A DNA stretch of 61,067 nt from Anabaena subtropica FACHB-260 (GCF_014697105.1 NZ_JACJRF010000032.1:1-61067); one strand, 5' to 3'; numbered from the stretch's first letter, positions 18,506 through 29,146 are shown. Notes: generated from the letters alone by a model not told the origin. Translations and numbers: made by a program.

Positions 18506-18706
18506 TTAAGAGGCTACTGACCACCTAATCCATGCTGAAACTCGATCTTCCACTACAAATACTCGCTTTTGCGAATTAGCACTTTCAGCCACAAGCACTT
18601 TCAATGTCACCGTATCTACATGATTAATAGGATGGTTTCCGTAACCAACAACTTTTCCTAAATGACCAGTTTGTTGATTAAGTACATAATCTCCAATGGA
18701 GAACAT
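18506..18706 (-). CDS. Small SH3-like hypothetical protein
   Basis: A 66-residue protein beginning MFSIGDYVLNQQTGHLGKVV, which looks like a small SH3-like barrel of the kind that starts 'F.GD.V....G..G.V.GY'. The middle (VDTVTLKVLVAESANSQKRV) continues the beta pattern. The function is unknown; similar barrels bind proteins or nucleic acids. It is first of a two-gene minus-strand unit with the cysteine-rich gene. Confidence 0.65.
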   Translation of the reverse strand: MFSIGDYVLNQQTGHLGKVVGYGNHPINHVDTVTLKVLVAESANSQKRVFVVEDRVSAWIRWSVAS

Positions 18707-19093
18707 AACAGTATTACAACTTTTTAAAATAAATTAATCACACTGCATTGATCTTCTGTAAATGGTTTAGTAAAAGCCTCATACTTCTAGAGTGTTTTAA
18801 TCAAAACTTCAGAAATATATTAGACCTATTCATTCTCTTACCTGAGATATAAGACAATTTTTATTGTTGCCATTATTCGCTATATCAGCAATTAAAAAAA
18901 ACTGTGGTGTAGACTTTTAGGTTACACCACAGTTTTTTTACCAATGAATTAATAATGGAATTGAAAAATTCCCCTAATTCAAGCTTTTGCATTTGCTAGC
19001 TTGAAAAATTGCATTTTTACCAACTAACAAACCTAGTCCTATCACAGATAAGCTAAGTTTACCAGTACTTGAATTGATAGCTAAGTACTGACG
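18707..19093. other. Intergenic region containing a bidirectional terminator
   Basis: Apart from the strong hairpin at 18894-18939 nothing gene-like is seen. The region between the hairpin and 18707 must hold the promoter of the two small minus-strand genes. Confidence 0.5.
18894..18939. terminator. Bidirectional intrinsic terminator
   Basis: The perfect 10-bp stem CTGTGGTGTA / TACACCACAG (18902-18911 and 18923-18932) has an 11-base loop. It is flanked by an A-run on the left and a T-run of seven on the right, so it can terminate on both strands. On the minus strand it would end the transcript of the gene at 19094-19417. Confidence 0.85.
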
Positions 19094-19417
19094 TTATTTA
19101 TTTAACGCTAGCTCTTTTTTCTTCTTCATGATTTCCAAATATTCAGTGCGGGTACCATCGACTCGATAATGGTCACAAATTTGGCAGAGTTTGAGAACAT
19201 CCAATCGGCTGAATACTTTTTGGTGTTCAATTCCGTTATCATTTCTCCAACGCCAGAATGTTGTGCGGTCAATGCGGCGATCGCTCTCAGTCCATCTTCG
19301 TCGAGACAGAAAATCTACAACTTCTTCTTCATAAAATGAGTAGCCTTTTGGTAACTTAAGGAGTTCTTCTTTTAAATGAATAAGCGGTATGAGTGGATCT
19401 AACTCAGATAGTCTCAT
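19094..19417 (-). CDS. Hypothetical protein with helix-turn-helix-like centre
   Basis: A 107-residue basic protein. The segment DRRIDRTTFWRWRNDNGIEH resembles the recognition part of a MerR- or transposase-like helix-turn-helix, and KVFSRLDVLKLCQICDHY could be a second helix pair. The C-terminus is Lys-rich (EIMKKKKELALNK). No family is recognised. It stands alone, followed by a strong terminator, which supports it being a real transcribed gene. A DNA-binding role is a guess. Confidence 0.6.
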   Translation of the reverse strand: MRLSELDPLIPLIHLKEELLKLPKGYSFYEEEVVDFLSRRRWTESDRRIDRTTFWRWRNDNGIEHQKVFSRLDVLKLCQICDHYRVDGTRTEYLEIMKKKKELALNK

Positions 19418-20060
19418 GCCAGCAAGCCCTTATAGTCTTGTGTAAATTCAACTAAACAGAAGACTTCATGCAAAACGGTATCATTATCTATAAGTTAGAT
19501 TCTATACTGTACGGTTAATAAAAAAGGAAGTAATTAGGCTATTTGGGACTTTCTTAATGTATTTTCCCTTACTCAATACTTTCTATTCAATTAAACGAAC
19601 AGTATAGAGCTAAATTATTAATTTATACAATAATCTAATTTATACTACCTGACAATATATATGCAACAAATTCTACACTAGATTACTAACAGTATCATAT
19701 ATAAAAAATACTAAGTAATTGTTATTTTTTAATCTTGTGAGTCTAATAACATTTAAAATATAGGTCAATAATGAAAACGATAAATCTTATTGGCGTTATT
19801 TTAAATACACTAATTAATTTAATAAAATATTTTTTGGTCTTTAGACTTATTTATTGCGATACTCGTGTCAGTTGGTTTTGGATCGAGTGTAATATCCCGT
19901 TCCCATGAGCGACTGCTGAAAAGTGTCCCCTCGCTTGTAGCAAGTGGCGAATACTGTTGGTGAATTTCTGAACATAGAAATATTTAATGAACCCGTTGTT
20001 TTAAAAACGTTGGGTTTCCTTGCGTCAACTCAATCTAGGGAACAATTTGGAATTAAAGTG
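19418..20060. other. Long A/T-rich intergenic region
   Basis: This 643-bp stretch is low in G+C and has stops in all frames. I see no gene. A weak stem (AACCC/GGGTT with an internal GTTTT/AAAAC stem, 19989-20015) lies downstream of the kinase gene on the minus strand and may help end its transcript. Confidence 0.45.
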
Positions 20061-21692
20061 TTAATAATTGTTAATTTGTGTATTATCTGGTGATTTTTCG
20101 TTTTTTTGTGAGGGCGTTTGAGTTTGGCTATCAGTAGATGAATTTTGTTTCACTTCCACAGTTGGAACGACTACAGAACCATCCGAATTTTTCGGTTCGA
20201 TGGCTGGTGCTGGAACAACTACAGGACTTGATTGTGGCTCCACTTGGGGGGTGGTGGAAGACGGGGTGGTGTTTGTAGCGTTGGCTGGATTTGCTTTGCG
20301 AGATGAACGTATTTCGCGCAGTGTTTCTACTAAGGATGGTGTGGGAGAAGTGCTAGGTGAAATAGCAGGCTGTTGAGAACTAGGGCGTTGTGATTCTCTG
20401 GAATTAGGTTGTGGTGATTGTTCTGGAGAACTGCTGTTGTTATTGGAAGATTCTGTTTGTTGGTTATTTAGACTGCGCCTGCGGCGCCTGGAAGTTGAGA
20501 CGGGTGTAGTTTCGTTTGGGGAAGCAGTTTGATAATTTTGTCTAGTATTATCTTGCTCTTGAGGAGAATTAGTGTTGGCTTTTCCGCCTATCGGTTTCAT
20601 TGGGCGCTCTTCAAACAGGGGTTTTGCATTTGGCTGTGGCTGAGAGTGAGAAAATAAGCTGGTGACACTAAATCCGGCTGTAGCTGCAACTAAAGCTATA
20701 CTGACACCTAGTAAAACTTTAGAAGCACCATGCTTGTAAGCTATTAACGCGAAATTTTTCAGGGGTGATGGTTTCTTTACAAGACGGCGTTTCTTTACCC
20801 CAGAAAAGTTTTCTTGCAGATGCACGGATAAATCAATAGTTGGCACTGCATGAGTGGGTAATAGTTGAATTGGCAAATTTACGCCACTACCTGGTAGTAA
20901 TCGCAACCATTCTGCAATTGTTGGGGGGCGAAAGCGTGATTCTACCGCCATACCGCGCATGACGGCTTGATTAACTGCTGCACTGAGATGGGGTTGTAGT
21001 TCGCGGGGGGCTGGCATTTGTTCGCGATCGCGCAATAATGCTGGTATGGGAACTTGTCCTGTTAACAGTGCATACAAAGTTGCCGCTAAACCATAAACAT
21101 CTGTGGCGGGTGTGCGTGGTGCTTGAGTTAAGTATTGTTCTATAGGGGAATAGCCCTCAGATACTATACCTGTATGAGTTTGTCGCACACCGCTATTAAA
21201 TTCGCGGGCTATGCCAAAATCAATCAGTACTACTTCCTGTGTACCTTGGCGGAGGATAATATTATCTGGTTTCACATCCCGATGTAGCAAACTATTGTTG
21301 TGTACTACCTGCAATGCTGCCCCAATTTGGCGGATGTAATGAATTGCTTTTTCTTCTGGTAAGGGTATCGCTGGTAAGACAAAAGCATCTCCTAAGGTTT
21401 CTCCAGGGATATACTCCATTACCATGTAAGGTAGTCCATCCTCAACAAAAAAGTCGCTGACTCTAACAATATTAGGATGGATACAAGTAGCTAGTCTCCT
21501 GGCTTCATCTTGGAACTGACGCTCGAACTTCGCAAAATCAGGATGTTGTCTTAGCCGTTCGTTGATGGTTTTCATTACTACCTCTTGTCCTAAGTAGTGA
21601 TGAATAGCCTTAAACGTAATGCCAAAGCCACCACGTCCTATTTCTTGGATGAGGGTGTATTTTCCACCCTGTAAAATTTGGCCTGCTAACAT
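20061..21692 (-). CDS. Membrane-anchored Ser/Thr protein kinase (PknB type)
   Basis: A 543-residue Hanks-type kinase. The glycine loop GRGGFG (residues 19-24), catalytic lysine K41 (VVMKTI), the catalytic loop [11 protein letters not shown] ([10 protein letters not shown]) and APE-like region ([10 protein letters not shown]) are all intact, so it should be active. A single membrane helix lies at about residues 320-345. The C-terminal 200 residues outside the membrane are low complexity, rich in Ser, Pro, Gln and Asn, with a short basic patch (RRRRR). No PASTA or other sensor domain is present. Filamentous cyanobacteria have many such kinases; the substrate is unknown. It is monocistronic. Confidence 0.9.
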   Translation of the reverse strand: MLAGQILQGGKYTLIQEIGRGGFGITFKAIHHYLGQEVVMKTINERLRQHPDFAKFERQFQDEARRLATCIHPNIVRVSDFFVEDGLPYMVMEYIPGETLGDAFVLPAIPLPEEKAIHYIRQIGAALQVVHNNSLLHRDVKPDNIILRQGTQEVVLIDFGIAREFNSGVRQTHTGIVSEGYSPIEQYLTQAPRTPATDVYGLAATLYALLTGQVPIPALLRDREQMPAPRELQPHLSAAVNQAVMRGMAVESRFRPPTIAEWLRLLPGSGVNLPIQLLPTHAVPTIDLSVHLQENFSGVKKRRLVKKPSPLKNFALIAYKHGASKVLLGVSIALVAATAGFSVTSLFSHSQPQPNAKPLFEERPMKPIGGKANTNSPQEQDNTRQNYQTASPNETTPVSTSRRRRRSLNNQQTESSNNNSSSPEQSPQPNSRESQRPSSQQPAISPSTSPTPSLVETLREIRSSRKANPANATNTTPSSTTPQVEPQSSPVVVPAPAIEPKNSDGSVVVPTVEVKQNSSTDSQTQTPSQKNEKSPDNTQINNY

Positions 21693-22070
21693 AGATAGTC
21701 TTGAGTCCTGAGTCTTAATTCCTGACGGAGCAGATAACTACTAATTCCTAATTGTGAGGAACTGGTAAACAATTAAAAATTAAAAATTAAAAATTGTTTC
21801 TTCAGATAGGGTTTTAGACACTCGACTGTAACATAAGCATTTATCCCTGGGGTATAAATTTCAATTGCTTCCCATATATTGTATTCAGTAGTCAGATTTT
21901 TCTTACTTTTACCATCCAAAATACTCTTAGGTTAGCTCCAACCAGAATTTTTTGTAGAAAAATCTTACATCCTTCATATAAACACTTTGTTTCAGAAAAA
22001 CCACCTTGATTGAATACTTATCCGATTTTACTTCGTATTCACCATAACTTTAAGGAACTATATAGCCCTA
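21693..22070. other. Intergenic between divergent genes
   Basis: 378 bp with short A/T heptads near 21773-21796 (AATTAAAAATTAAAAATTAA type). No gene or terminator is seen; promoters of the kinase and methyltransferase genes are expected here. Confidence 0.45.
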
Positions 22071-22811
22071 ATGTCTCAAAAGTCATCTCAAAGCCATCTG
22101 TCTACTTCACAAAATTCTTACACAAACAACACCAATCGTTCAGATAAATGGCAACAAAGGGTAGCACAGGTAGCATATCGCTTTAACCAACAGTATCAAA
22201 ATCAATCCTGGGAACTACCAGCAGAAGTAAAGGAAATGCCGATTTATCAAGAGTGGATTTCTGGTATATTGGCAGGAAAAATTGCTTCTCCTTTCTGGGA
22301 AATTGCCCAACCCCAAAAGAATCAGCACTGTTTGGATATTGGCTGTGGAGTCAGCTTTTTGATTTATCCTTGGCGAGATTGGCAAGCGTTGTTTTATGGG
22401 CAAGAAATCAGTAATGTAGCACGGGATACCCTCAATTCTCGTGGTTCGCAGTTGAATTCCAAGCTGTTTAAAGGGGTGGAATTAGGGGCAGCTCATCAGC
22501 TAAACTACACACCATCTTATTTTGATTTGGCGATCGCCACAGGATTCAGTTGCTATTTTCCCCTGGAATATTGGACATCTGTATTACAAGAGGTCAAGCG
22601 TGTGCTAAAACCAGGGGGACATTTTGTCTTTGATATCCTCAACGCAGAACACCATCAAGCTGAAGATTGGGCAGTTTTGGAAACTTATTTAGGTGCGGAA
22701 GTATTTTTAGAACCTGTGGCTGAGTGGGAAAAAACAATTAACGCTGCTAGTGCTAAAGTAGTTGGGCGACAACCAGGGGAATTTTTTGATTTGTACAAGG
22801 TGCGGTTTTAA
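22071..22811 (+). CDS. Class I SAM-dependent methyltransferase
   Basis: A 246-residue enzyme with a Rossmann methyltransferase core. Motif I is CLDIGCGVSFLIYPW, the acidic strand-2 position is YGQEIS, motif post-I/II is LAIATGFSCYFPLEYW and motif III is VLKPGGHFVFDIL. The N-terminal 40 residues are polar and Ser/Asn/Gln-rich. The substrate cannot be told. It lies 85 bp upstream of bioB on the same strand; BioC, the pimeloyl methyltransferase of biotin synthesis, is also of this class, but the sequence does not look like BioC and the link is only positional. Confidence 0.8.
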   Translation: MSQKSSQSHLSTSQNSYTNNTNRSDKWQQRVAQVAYRFNQQYQNQSWELPAEVKEMPIYQEWISGILAGKIASPFWEIAQPQKNQHCLDIGCGVSFLIYPWRDWQALFYGQEISNVARDTLNSRGSQLNSKLFKGVELGAAHQLNYTPSYFDLAIATGFSCYFPLEYWTSVLQEVKRVLKPGGHFVFDILNAEHHQAEDWAVLETYLGAEVFLEPVAEWEKTINAASAKVVGRQPGEFFDLYKVRF

Positions 22812-22896
22812 GATTGGTTTTGATTGTTGACTTTTGACTGTTGACTGTAATAGCCCAGTCCCCAGTTCTTAATACTAGAAGAAGGATACTATACTG

Positions 22897-23901
22897 ATGT
22901 CGGTGGGAAGAATACGCTACGATTGGCAGCAAGCAGAGATTCGCGCAGTATATGACACGCCATTACTAGAGTTGATTTATCAAGCTGCTAGTGTACATCG
23001 GCAATTTCATAATTCTCAACAAATACAAGTATGTAAGCTGATATCGATTAAAACAGGTGGCTGTCCAGAAGATTGTAGTTACTGCGCCCAGTCTTCTCGT
23101 TATCAAACTGAAGTGAAGCCCCAAGCACTCCTGGATAAGCAAACGGTTGTAGAAATTGCCCAAAATGCTAAACAAAAGGGTGTCAGTCGTGTCTGTATGG
23201 GTGCGGCTTGGCGGGAAGTGCGGGATAATTCTCAATTTGACCGAGTTTTAGAAATGGTCAAAGATGTTACAGATATGGGTTTGGAAGTGTGCTGTACTCT
23301 GGGAATGCTCTCTACAGAACAAGCGAAAAAGTTAGAGACAGCAGGGTTGTATGCTTATAATCATAATTTGGATACATCATCTGATTATTACAGCACAATT
23401 ATCACCACGAGAACTTATGGCGATCGCCTAAACACAATTGAAAATGTCCGACAGACTAATGTTACCGTATGTTCTGGCGGCATTCTTGGTTTAGGTGAAA
23501 GCATCGATGACCGCGTAGCTATGTTGCAAACTTTAGCCACCCTCAATCCTCACCCTGAATCAGTCCCGATTAATATTCTCTCCCAAGTAGAAGGCACACC
23601 CTTAGAAGATCAGCCCGATGTACCTATATGGGATATATTACGGATGATTGCCACTGCACGTATAGTTATGCCCACTTCGGATGTACGTTTGAGTGCTGGT
23701 AGGGCGAGGCTTTCCCAAGTTGAACAAGCCTTATGTTTTATGGCGGGAGCAAATTCCATTTTCTCCAGCGATGACAATAAAATGCTGACGGTGACAACTC
23801 CCTGTCCAGATTACGATGCTGACCAGGAAATGCTCAACCTACTAGGCTTGGAAATGCGTCCTCCAGCCAAAAGACCAAATTTTGTAGCAACTAATTCGTA
23901 A
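22897..23901 (+). CDS. bioB: Biotin synthase
   Basis: A 334-residue radical SAM enzyme that inserts sulfur into dethiobiotin. The radical SAM cluster motif is [12 protein letters not shown] (CxxxCxxC). Other family landmarks are [60 protein letters not shown] and [20 protein letters not shown], which includes the Arg ligand of the 2Fe-2S cluster. It is followed directly by a strong terminator, so it ends its transcription unit. Confidence 0.96.
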   Translation: MSVGRIRYDWQQAEIRAVYDTPLLELIYQAASVHRQFHNSQQIQVCKLISIKTGGCPEDCSYCAQSSRYQTEVKPQALLDKQTVVEIAQNAKQKGVSRVCMGAAWREVRDNSQFDRVLEMVKDVTDMGLEVCCTLGMLSTEQAKKLETAGLYAYNHNLDTSSDYYSTIITTRTYGDRLNTIENVRQTNVTVCSGGILGLGESIDDRVAMLQTLATLNPHPESVPINILSQVEGTPLEDQPDVPIWDILRMIATARIVMPTSDVRLSAGRARLSQVEQALCFMAGANSIFSSDDNKMLTVTTPCPDYDADQEMLNLLGLEMRPPAKRPNFVATNS

Positions 23902-23908
23902 TTGTTGC

Positions 23909-23947
23909 AGATCCCTGACTTTTTAAAGAGTCGGGGATCTAGTTTTT
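23909..23947 (+). terminator. Intrinsic terminator after bioB
   Basis: Stem AGATCCCtGACT / AGTCgGGGATCT (23909-23920 and 23929-23940) is closed by a short T/A loop. It is followed by AGTTTTT. It sits eight bases after the bioB stop codon. Confidence 0.8.
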
Positions 23948-23971
23948 CACAAAGGATTTAGGATTGTTAGA

Positions 23972-24067
23972 TTACAGTACCTTAGCAGAACGCAGACCGA
24001 ACAGCAGACCTACAGTGATCCCGGTGAACAAAGCCAAAAAGCCAATATAAGCTACTATTGCCAACAT
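23972..24067 (-). CDS. petL: Cytochrome b6f complex subunit PetL
   Basis: A 31-residue single-helix protein that translates as [20 protein letters not shown], then [11 protein letters not shown]. It is the small subunit VI of the cytochrome b6f complex in the thylakoid membrane, important for complex stability. The sequence matches what I remember of Nostoc PetL nearly throughout. ATG 24067 is preceded by GAGAAAA. It is convergent with bioB and appears monocistronic. Very short genes such as this are easily missed. Confidence 0.88.
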   Translation of the reverse strand: MLAIVAYIGFLALFTGITVGLLFGLRSAKVL

Positions 24068-24296
24068 TTATTTTTCTCCACAATACTTTACTAACTCTAT
24101 TGAATCATCAATTTTTGGTCATTGGTCAATAGTCCATAGTTAACAGTTAGTAAGCGGTAGGGATTTTATTTTCCTTTGTTGTTTTCCCTGCACTCCTGTT
24201 CAACAACAGTTTGCGTGAATGTTAATCTGGAACTAACTAGAAGAGAAACTAGTTTAGCCTGCTGTAGCATTTTGGTTCTAGTTTCAGGACGGTAAA

Positions 24297-24899
24297 ATGA
24301 CACAAACTAACTTATCCCCAACACTTGCCGTCAATATTCCACCTACGTTAACGCTAACACTCTCTCATGAGCAGTTTGTTGAATTAGCACTGGCTAATAG
24401 AGATTTACAATTAGAACGAACTGCTACGGGAGAGTTGATTGTTATGCCTCCTACTGGGAGCGATACAGGATACAGAAATCTGGATATTGCTGGACAATTG
24501 TGGTTGTGGAATCGCCAGAATAAATTAGGAATAGTTTTTGACTCTTCCAGTGGTTTTCATCTTCCTAATGGTAGCGATCGCTCTCCTGATGCAGCATGGA
24601 TACGTCAAGACCGATGGGATGCTCTCAGTATAGAACAACAGGAGACTTTTGCCCCAATATGTCCTGATTTCGTGCTAGAACTACGTTCTAAAAATGACTC
24701 TATAGATAAGTTACGCGCCAAAATGAGAGAATACATAGACAATGGCGCTAGTTTAGGTTGGTTAATTGACCGCAAAAATCAACAGGTAGAAGTTTATCGC
24801 CCAGGTCAGGATGTAGAAGTATTGAATCATCCTGTCAATTTGTCAGACGAAAATATTTTACCGGGGTTTGTGTTGGATTTAACTGAAGTGTGGAGTTGA
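24297..24899 (+). CDS. Uma2-family (DUF820) putative restriction-like endonuclease
   Basis: A 200-residue protein of the large cyanobacterial Uma2 family with a PD-(D/E)xK nuclease fold. Landmarks are LSHEQFVELALANRDLQLER, the strand with GELIVMPPTGSDTG, the acidic site SPDAAWI and the catalytic DFVLELRSKND. The C-terminal YIDNGASLGWLIDRKNQQVE and PGFVLDLTEVW are typical. These genes are present in dozens of copies per genome and their biological role is unclear. A second copy is at 49629-50267. Confidence 0.88.
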   Translation: MTQTNLSPTLAVNIPPTLTLTLSHEQFVELALANRDLQLERTATGELIVMPPTGSDTGYRNLDIAGQLWLWNRQNKLGIVFDSSSGFHLPNGSDRSPDAAWIRQDRWDALSIEQQETFAPICPDFVLELRSKNDSIDKLRAKMREYIDNGASLGWLIDRKNQQVEVYRPGQDVEVLNHPVNLSDENILPGFVLDLTEVWS

Positions 24900-25090
24900 G
24901 TAGTAAGTTCTTAGTTAGGACTTTAGTCCTGATTGTTTTAGGCTAAGACAAATATTCAAAACGAACTCGACCAAGTACCATAAACGCAAAAATAGTCAAT
25001 AATTCTTGTATTTGGATAAAAATATGTCCTCCCCTGGACTTCCCAGAATGAGGTAGAATACAGCCCACGGCGCTTGTTGGGGTTTGGGCA

Positions 25091-26182
25091 ATGACTTCTT
25101 TAATTAATGTGAATTTACCAACGCAGTCCTATGAGATTGCGATCTCATCTGCAAGTTTAGAGCAGTTGGGTCAAAGTTTGGCTGGGTTAAAACTGGGCAA
25201 GAAAGTATTATTAGTATCCAATCCCACTATTTTTAAACATTTTGGCAAAATTGCCGTCGATTCGCTAGAATCGGCTGGTTTTCAAGTAGCCAGCTATTCT
25301 CTACCACCAGGGGAACGCTACAAAACCCTTAACTCTATTCAGAAACTTTACGACATTGCCCTAGAAAATCGCCTAGAACGTTCCTCAACGATGGTGGCGT
25401 TAGGGGGAGGGGTAATTGGGGATATGACTGGCTTTGCCGCCGCTACTTGGCTACGGGGGATTAATGTGGTGCAAGTACCTACTACACTCTTGGCAATGGT
25501 CGATTCGGCTATTGGTGGTAAAACAGGTGTGAATCATCCCCACGGGAAAAACTTGATTGGTGCGTTCCATCAGCCGCGATTTGTCTTAATTGATCCCGAA
25601 GTATTAAAAACCTTACCTGTGCGAGAATTGAGGGCAGGCATGGCAGAAGTAATTAAGTACGGTGTAATTTGGGATGCGGAATTATTCAGCCAGTTAGAAG
25701 AGAGTCAACGCCTCGACCAACTCCGCTACATCAAACCGGAATTGATAGATGCTATTTTAACTCGTTCTTGCCAAGCCAAGGCTGATGTTGTGGGTAAAGA
25801 TGAGAAGGAAGGCGGACTGCGGGCAATTTTGAATTATGGACACACCATTGGTCATGCGGTGGAAAGCTTAACTAACTATCGGTTACTCAAACATGGAGAA
25901 GCAGTAGGTATCGGTATGGTAGCGGCTGGACAAATTGCTGTAAATTTGGGACTTTGGCAACAAGAAGATACAGACCGTCAAAATGCTTTAATTGAGAAAG
26001 CCGGTTTACCGACAAAATTACCAGTCGGATTAGATATTGAAGGGATTATTGAGGCGTTGCAATTAGATAAAAAGGTTAAAGATGGTAAAGTGCGGTTTGT
26101 TTTACCAACACAAATTGGTGTAGTGACAGTTACAGATGAGGTGACATCTGATAACATTCGGCAAGTTTTACAGGAGATGTAA
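25091..26182 (+). CDS. aroB: 3-dehydroquinate synthase
   Basis: A 363-residue NAD- and metal-dependent enzyme, the second step of the shikimate pathway. NAD-binding [39 protein letters not shown], the metal ligands (Glu in [10 protein letters not shown] and His in [12 protein letters not shown] and [11 protein letters not shown]) are all intact. It marks the conserved left border of the accessory peptide island that follows. Confidence 0.97.
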   Translation: MTSLINVNLPTQSYEIAISSASLEQLGQSLAGLKLGKKVLLVSNPTIFKHFGKIAVDSLESAGFQVASYSLPPGERYKTLNSIQKLYDIALENRLERSSTMVALGGGVIGDMTGFAAATWLRGINVVQVPTTLLAMVDSAIGGKTGVNHPHGKNLIGAFHQPRFVLIDPEVLKTLPVRELRAGMAEVIKYGVIWDAELFSQLEESQRLDQLRYIKPELIDAILTRSCQAKADVVGKDEKEGGLRAILNYGHTIGHAVESLTNYRLLKHGEAVGIGMVAAGQIAVNLGLWQQEDTDRQNALIEKAGLPTKLPVGLDIEGIIEALQLDKKVKDGKVRFVLPTQIGVVTVTDEVTSDNIRQVLQEM

Positions 26183-26971
26183 ATTAATCACTAAATTCTG
26201 CCAAAATGGCAAATTTTCAGTGATGGAATCTTATACATTAAATATAGCTACTTAAATAGAGGTCATCGATAAAATCGATGATAATCTGACTATGAAACCT
26301 ATGCAACTGAGTGCTATTGCTGAAGCACTTAGTGTTTGGGGAATTCACTAAATCCTACAGCAAGACGAACAAGCTAACTATTACTAGTAGTTCTTTTTTC
26401 GAGAAAGTTTGAGCAAAGATAAGTTTGGTATGCTGGCACCTGCCAATCTTAACCTTTAATGCTCTCTAGCGAATTTTCATGTGGTGGTGAAAACTTCGAA
26501 CAACTTTCTATACTAGGGATGGTGTTGCTTGAACCAACCCAAAAGTAGTAAGAAAAAAGAGTAGAAGTAGTGGTTTAACTGTTATCGTAGCTGGTAGAAC
26601 TTATAGTTCTTGCCCTTTTTAAAATCAGTAATCCTTGTTCTCCTAGATAGGATTACTTCTGCTAGATAAATTTGCAATTTATACAGCAACTCCTAAAATC
26701 TGCTGGAAGCTAACCAAATTAATTAGCTTCCAGCTTTTTTATGTGTTAAAAAATTGATAGATTACACTGGATTGGTGAAATTATGTAGATATATAGGATG
26801 TTTTATGCGGTAGGCTAATGCACCTTGGATTATTGGCGGTGCGCTGCGCGACAACACACTTTACATTTAATTTGTCTTTACATAGTTATAAATATTCGCG
26901 CCTAGCTACTTGTATTAAACATTTGCTTGTTATAACTTCAGTACACAACATAGCTACCTTCTAATACATTA
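26183..26971. other. 789-bp intergenic region, possible small RNA with terminator
   Basis: No protein gene longer than about 20 codons is visible. Positions 26264-26282 form a palindrome (TCATCGAT/ATCGATGA). A strong hairpin with T-run lies at 26702-26740, far from any gene end, so some transcript on the plus strand may terminate there. Around 26825-26865 there is a Nostoc-type GC-rich repeat (GCGGTGCGCTGCGCGAC). Confidence 0.45.
26702..26740 (+). terminator. Intrinsic terminator in the aroB downstream region
   Basis: Stem GCTGGAAGCTAA / TTAGCTTCCAGC with an A/T loop is followed by TTTTTT. It is 520 bp after aroB, too far for an efficient aroB terminator, so it may end an unannotated non-coding transcript. 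Confidence 0.75.
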
Positions 26972-27730
26972 ATGAATGACTTAACAAAGGTATTTATTGC
27001 GCCTGAGGAAATTGTTAATTTTCTCAAAAAAGATATGAATTTAAAGGAAGTTTATCAAAAAATTTTATTTCAAAGGTTGATCTGGCAAGTAGCCGAGGTC
27101 AGAGGAATCACGGTGACAACAGAAGAAATTGAAACTGAAGCCAACCGCCAGCGCCGGGAAAAGCGTTTAGAGAAAGCCGCAGATACAATGGCGTGGTTAG
27201 AAGATCAGTTGGTTTCCCCTGAGGATTGGGAAATGGGTATTCGCGATCGCTTATTATCTCAAAAGTTGGCTAATTTCCTATTTGCTGACAAAGTGGAAGC
27301 TTTCTTTATCCAAAACCAACTAGAGTTTGAGCAAGTTAGTCTCTACCAAATTATTGTCGATTCAGAACAACTTGCTCAGGAAATATACTACCAAATCGAA
27401 GATGATGAAATCAGTTTCTATGAGGCTGCATACTTATATAATATTGATGATTTTCGTAGGCAAAAATGCGGTTATGAAGGTAAAGTTTATCGGTTCGCAC
27501 TTCCATCAAATATAGCTGCTGTCATATTTAGAACTTCACCTAAACAGTTAGTTGGCCCTCTGCAAACTGAGCAAGGTTATCACCTATTTATGGTAGAAGA
27601 ATTTGTGTCTGCTGAATTAACTCTAGAACGATATCAAGAAATTCTCGGTAATATGTTTCACCAATGGTTAGTTACGGAACTAAATAATATACTTAATTCG
27701 TCCATTACTCATCATTTACCAAAATACTAA
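26972..27730 (+). CDS. Parvulin-like peptidyl-prolyl isomerase (first copy of the island)
   Basis: A 252-residue protein of the PpiC/SurA-like type. The N-terminal helical region (LKEVYQKILFQRLIWQVAEV and EEIETEANRQRREKRLEKAA) resembles SurA-N/trigger-factor-like helices. The parvulin-like domain follows (SLYQIIVDSEQLAQEIYYQI, DEISFYEAAYLYN, GPLQTEQGYHLFMVEEFVSA). No signal peptide is present, so it acts in the cytoplasm. It is clearly related in layout to the protein at 34973-35755. Such proteins are often encoded beside cyanobacterial peptide exporters, presumably assisting precursor folding or delivery. The catalytic competence cannot be judged by eye. Confidence 0.8.
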   Translation: MNDLTKVFIAPEEIVNFLKKDMNLKEVYQKILFQRLIWQVAEVRGITVTTEEIETEANRQRREKRLEKAADTMAWLEDQLVSPEDWEMGIRDRLLSQKLANFLFADKVEAFFIQNQLEFEQVSLYQIIVDSEQLAQEIYYQIEDDEISFYEAAYLYNIDDFRRQKCGYEGKVYRFALPSNIAAVIFRTSPKQLVGPLQTEQGYHLFMVEEFVSAELTLERYQEILGNMFHQWLVTELNNILNSSITHHLPKY

Positions 27731-29146
27731 ATAGTCATAATACACATTAAATATTTGTCATCATAATGACGTCAAATGTGAAGTTGATTGATTTGATAGT
27801 TTTAATGTTAGCTTGAATACTACTAAGATGAGTAGTTATTATTTATTCATAGTAAAAATATTTTACTCGGTAAATAAGCTATTTTAAAAATTAATTTCGC
27901 TATAAGATTTATACTTAATTTGGGAAATGGATGTATCCGGGAAATACCCACCAAGATATGATACATTGACTAATGCTTACTCTACAGATGTTGAATTTTT
28001 TCAAAAATTAAATTTTCATACATTCTTTGTTTCATGCTTAAGATAGAGGGAAATTTAATATTTTTATTTAGAATATTCTATTTTAATGCTGAACAAATAA
28101 AATGGAGAATAAAATTATGTGCCTTATTTTTTTGTCTATTAAATAGAAGAAAAACTAATAAATTATTCAGAATCCAATCGGAACAATAAGTAATATTTAA
28201 CTTTCAGTGAGTTTAATATAAAGATTTGATGAAGTTTAGGATTTTTTGATAAAACCTATTGACTATAGGATGAAAAATTCTTAAAAGAATAACAGTGGTG
28301 TTTAGCACTAAATTGATAACTGTCACTTTTGCTCTAATTTTGTCTTTTAATTGACTGTAGGCACATCATATTCGGCTGCTGAGAAAACAATTAGTGTTAG
28401 GTTAATGTAAATATATTTTTTACATTTATACCTAACCGTATATGTTTTTTTATTCCAATGTATAACAGGCTTCACCTTCTTTTTAGTGTCTAGAAACCTA
28501 AGTTTAAAGATTGAGAGGCTTACCTCTGAAGCAAAATTGCAGAGTTCGGTAACATCCTAAGAATCAGAGTAAGTATTAGAATTCAGTAAATTACCTGCAT
28601 TGAGCTAAATACCAGCATTACACCAAGCTTCAAAAAAACTATCAAGTTATTAAGGTTAACCAGTGCAGAACAATTGGATTACACTTACGTCTCAAAAGGT
28701 TTGACTATTTTGACTACCGGATTCTGAATGCTAAATGCTGATAAATAGCCACCCTAATTTTCTTACAAATAGGGGGGTAAACACTCATCATCTGTATATC
28801 AGTGACAGATGAATTTTGTATCTAGAAAACTAGTACTGCAAGGTGAAATGTGTAATAGCTTACGGCTAGGCTAGGGCCTCAATAACTAAGGCTAAGGACA
28901 ACGTAATTCGTAATTACGTTTTTGCAAGGTTTTCTACCAATATTTCTGATATTTGGCTTATCTATGCCTTGTTTTATTAGTACTTTGTCAAGTTATTTTT
29001 GGGGTTTGTAGTAAGCACTATAGTACTTAGAAGAATCAGGGCTAAAAACCTGAATAAGAACTTACTTATCCATAAATTTAAACTTGGCTTACTAATAGTT
29101 GCAATCCATAAATTTGCCGCAATTTTACATTAGACAGCAACTGGTA
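27731..29146. other. 1.4-kb gene-free A/T-rich region inside the peptide island
   Basis: All frames are closed; the longest candidates are under 20 codons. It contains two notable hairpins: 28396-28436 (GTTAGGT..AATGTAA / TTACATT..ACCTAAC) and 28900-28924 (9-bp stem AACGTAATT/AATTACGTT followed by TTT). The size and A/T richness suggest a long regulatory region or a decayed gene. Nothing further can be recognised. Confidence 0.5.
28900..28924 (+). terminator. Terminator-like hairpin in the 1.4-kb gap
   Basis: Stem AACGTAATT / AATTACGTT with a three-base loop (CGT) is followed by TTT. The stem is weak in G+C, so this could be a poor terminator or a chance palindrome. Confidence 0.4.

Noticed and set aside
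22071-22811. Methyltransferase as BioC of the biotin pathway
   Set aside because: Position beside bioB is suggestive, but I cannot recognise BioC-specific motifs and the two genes are separated by 85 bp without clear coupling.
26294-26352. 19-codon frame beginning MKPMQLSAIAEALSVWG
   Set aside because: It briefly resembles the start of a cell-wall ligase, but the frame closes after 19 codons and no continuation in other frames could be found.
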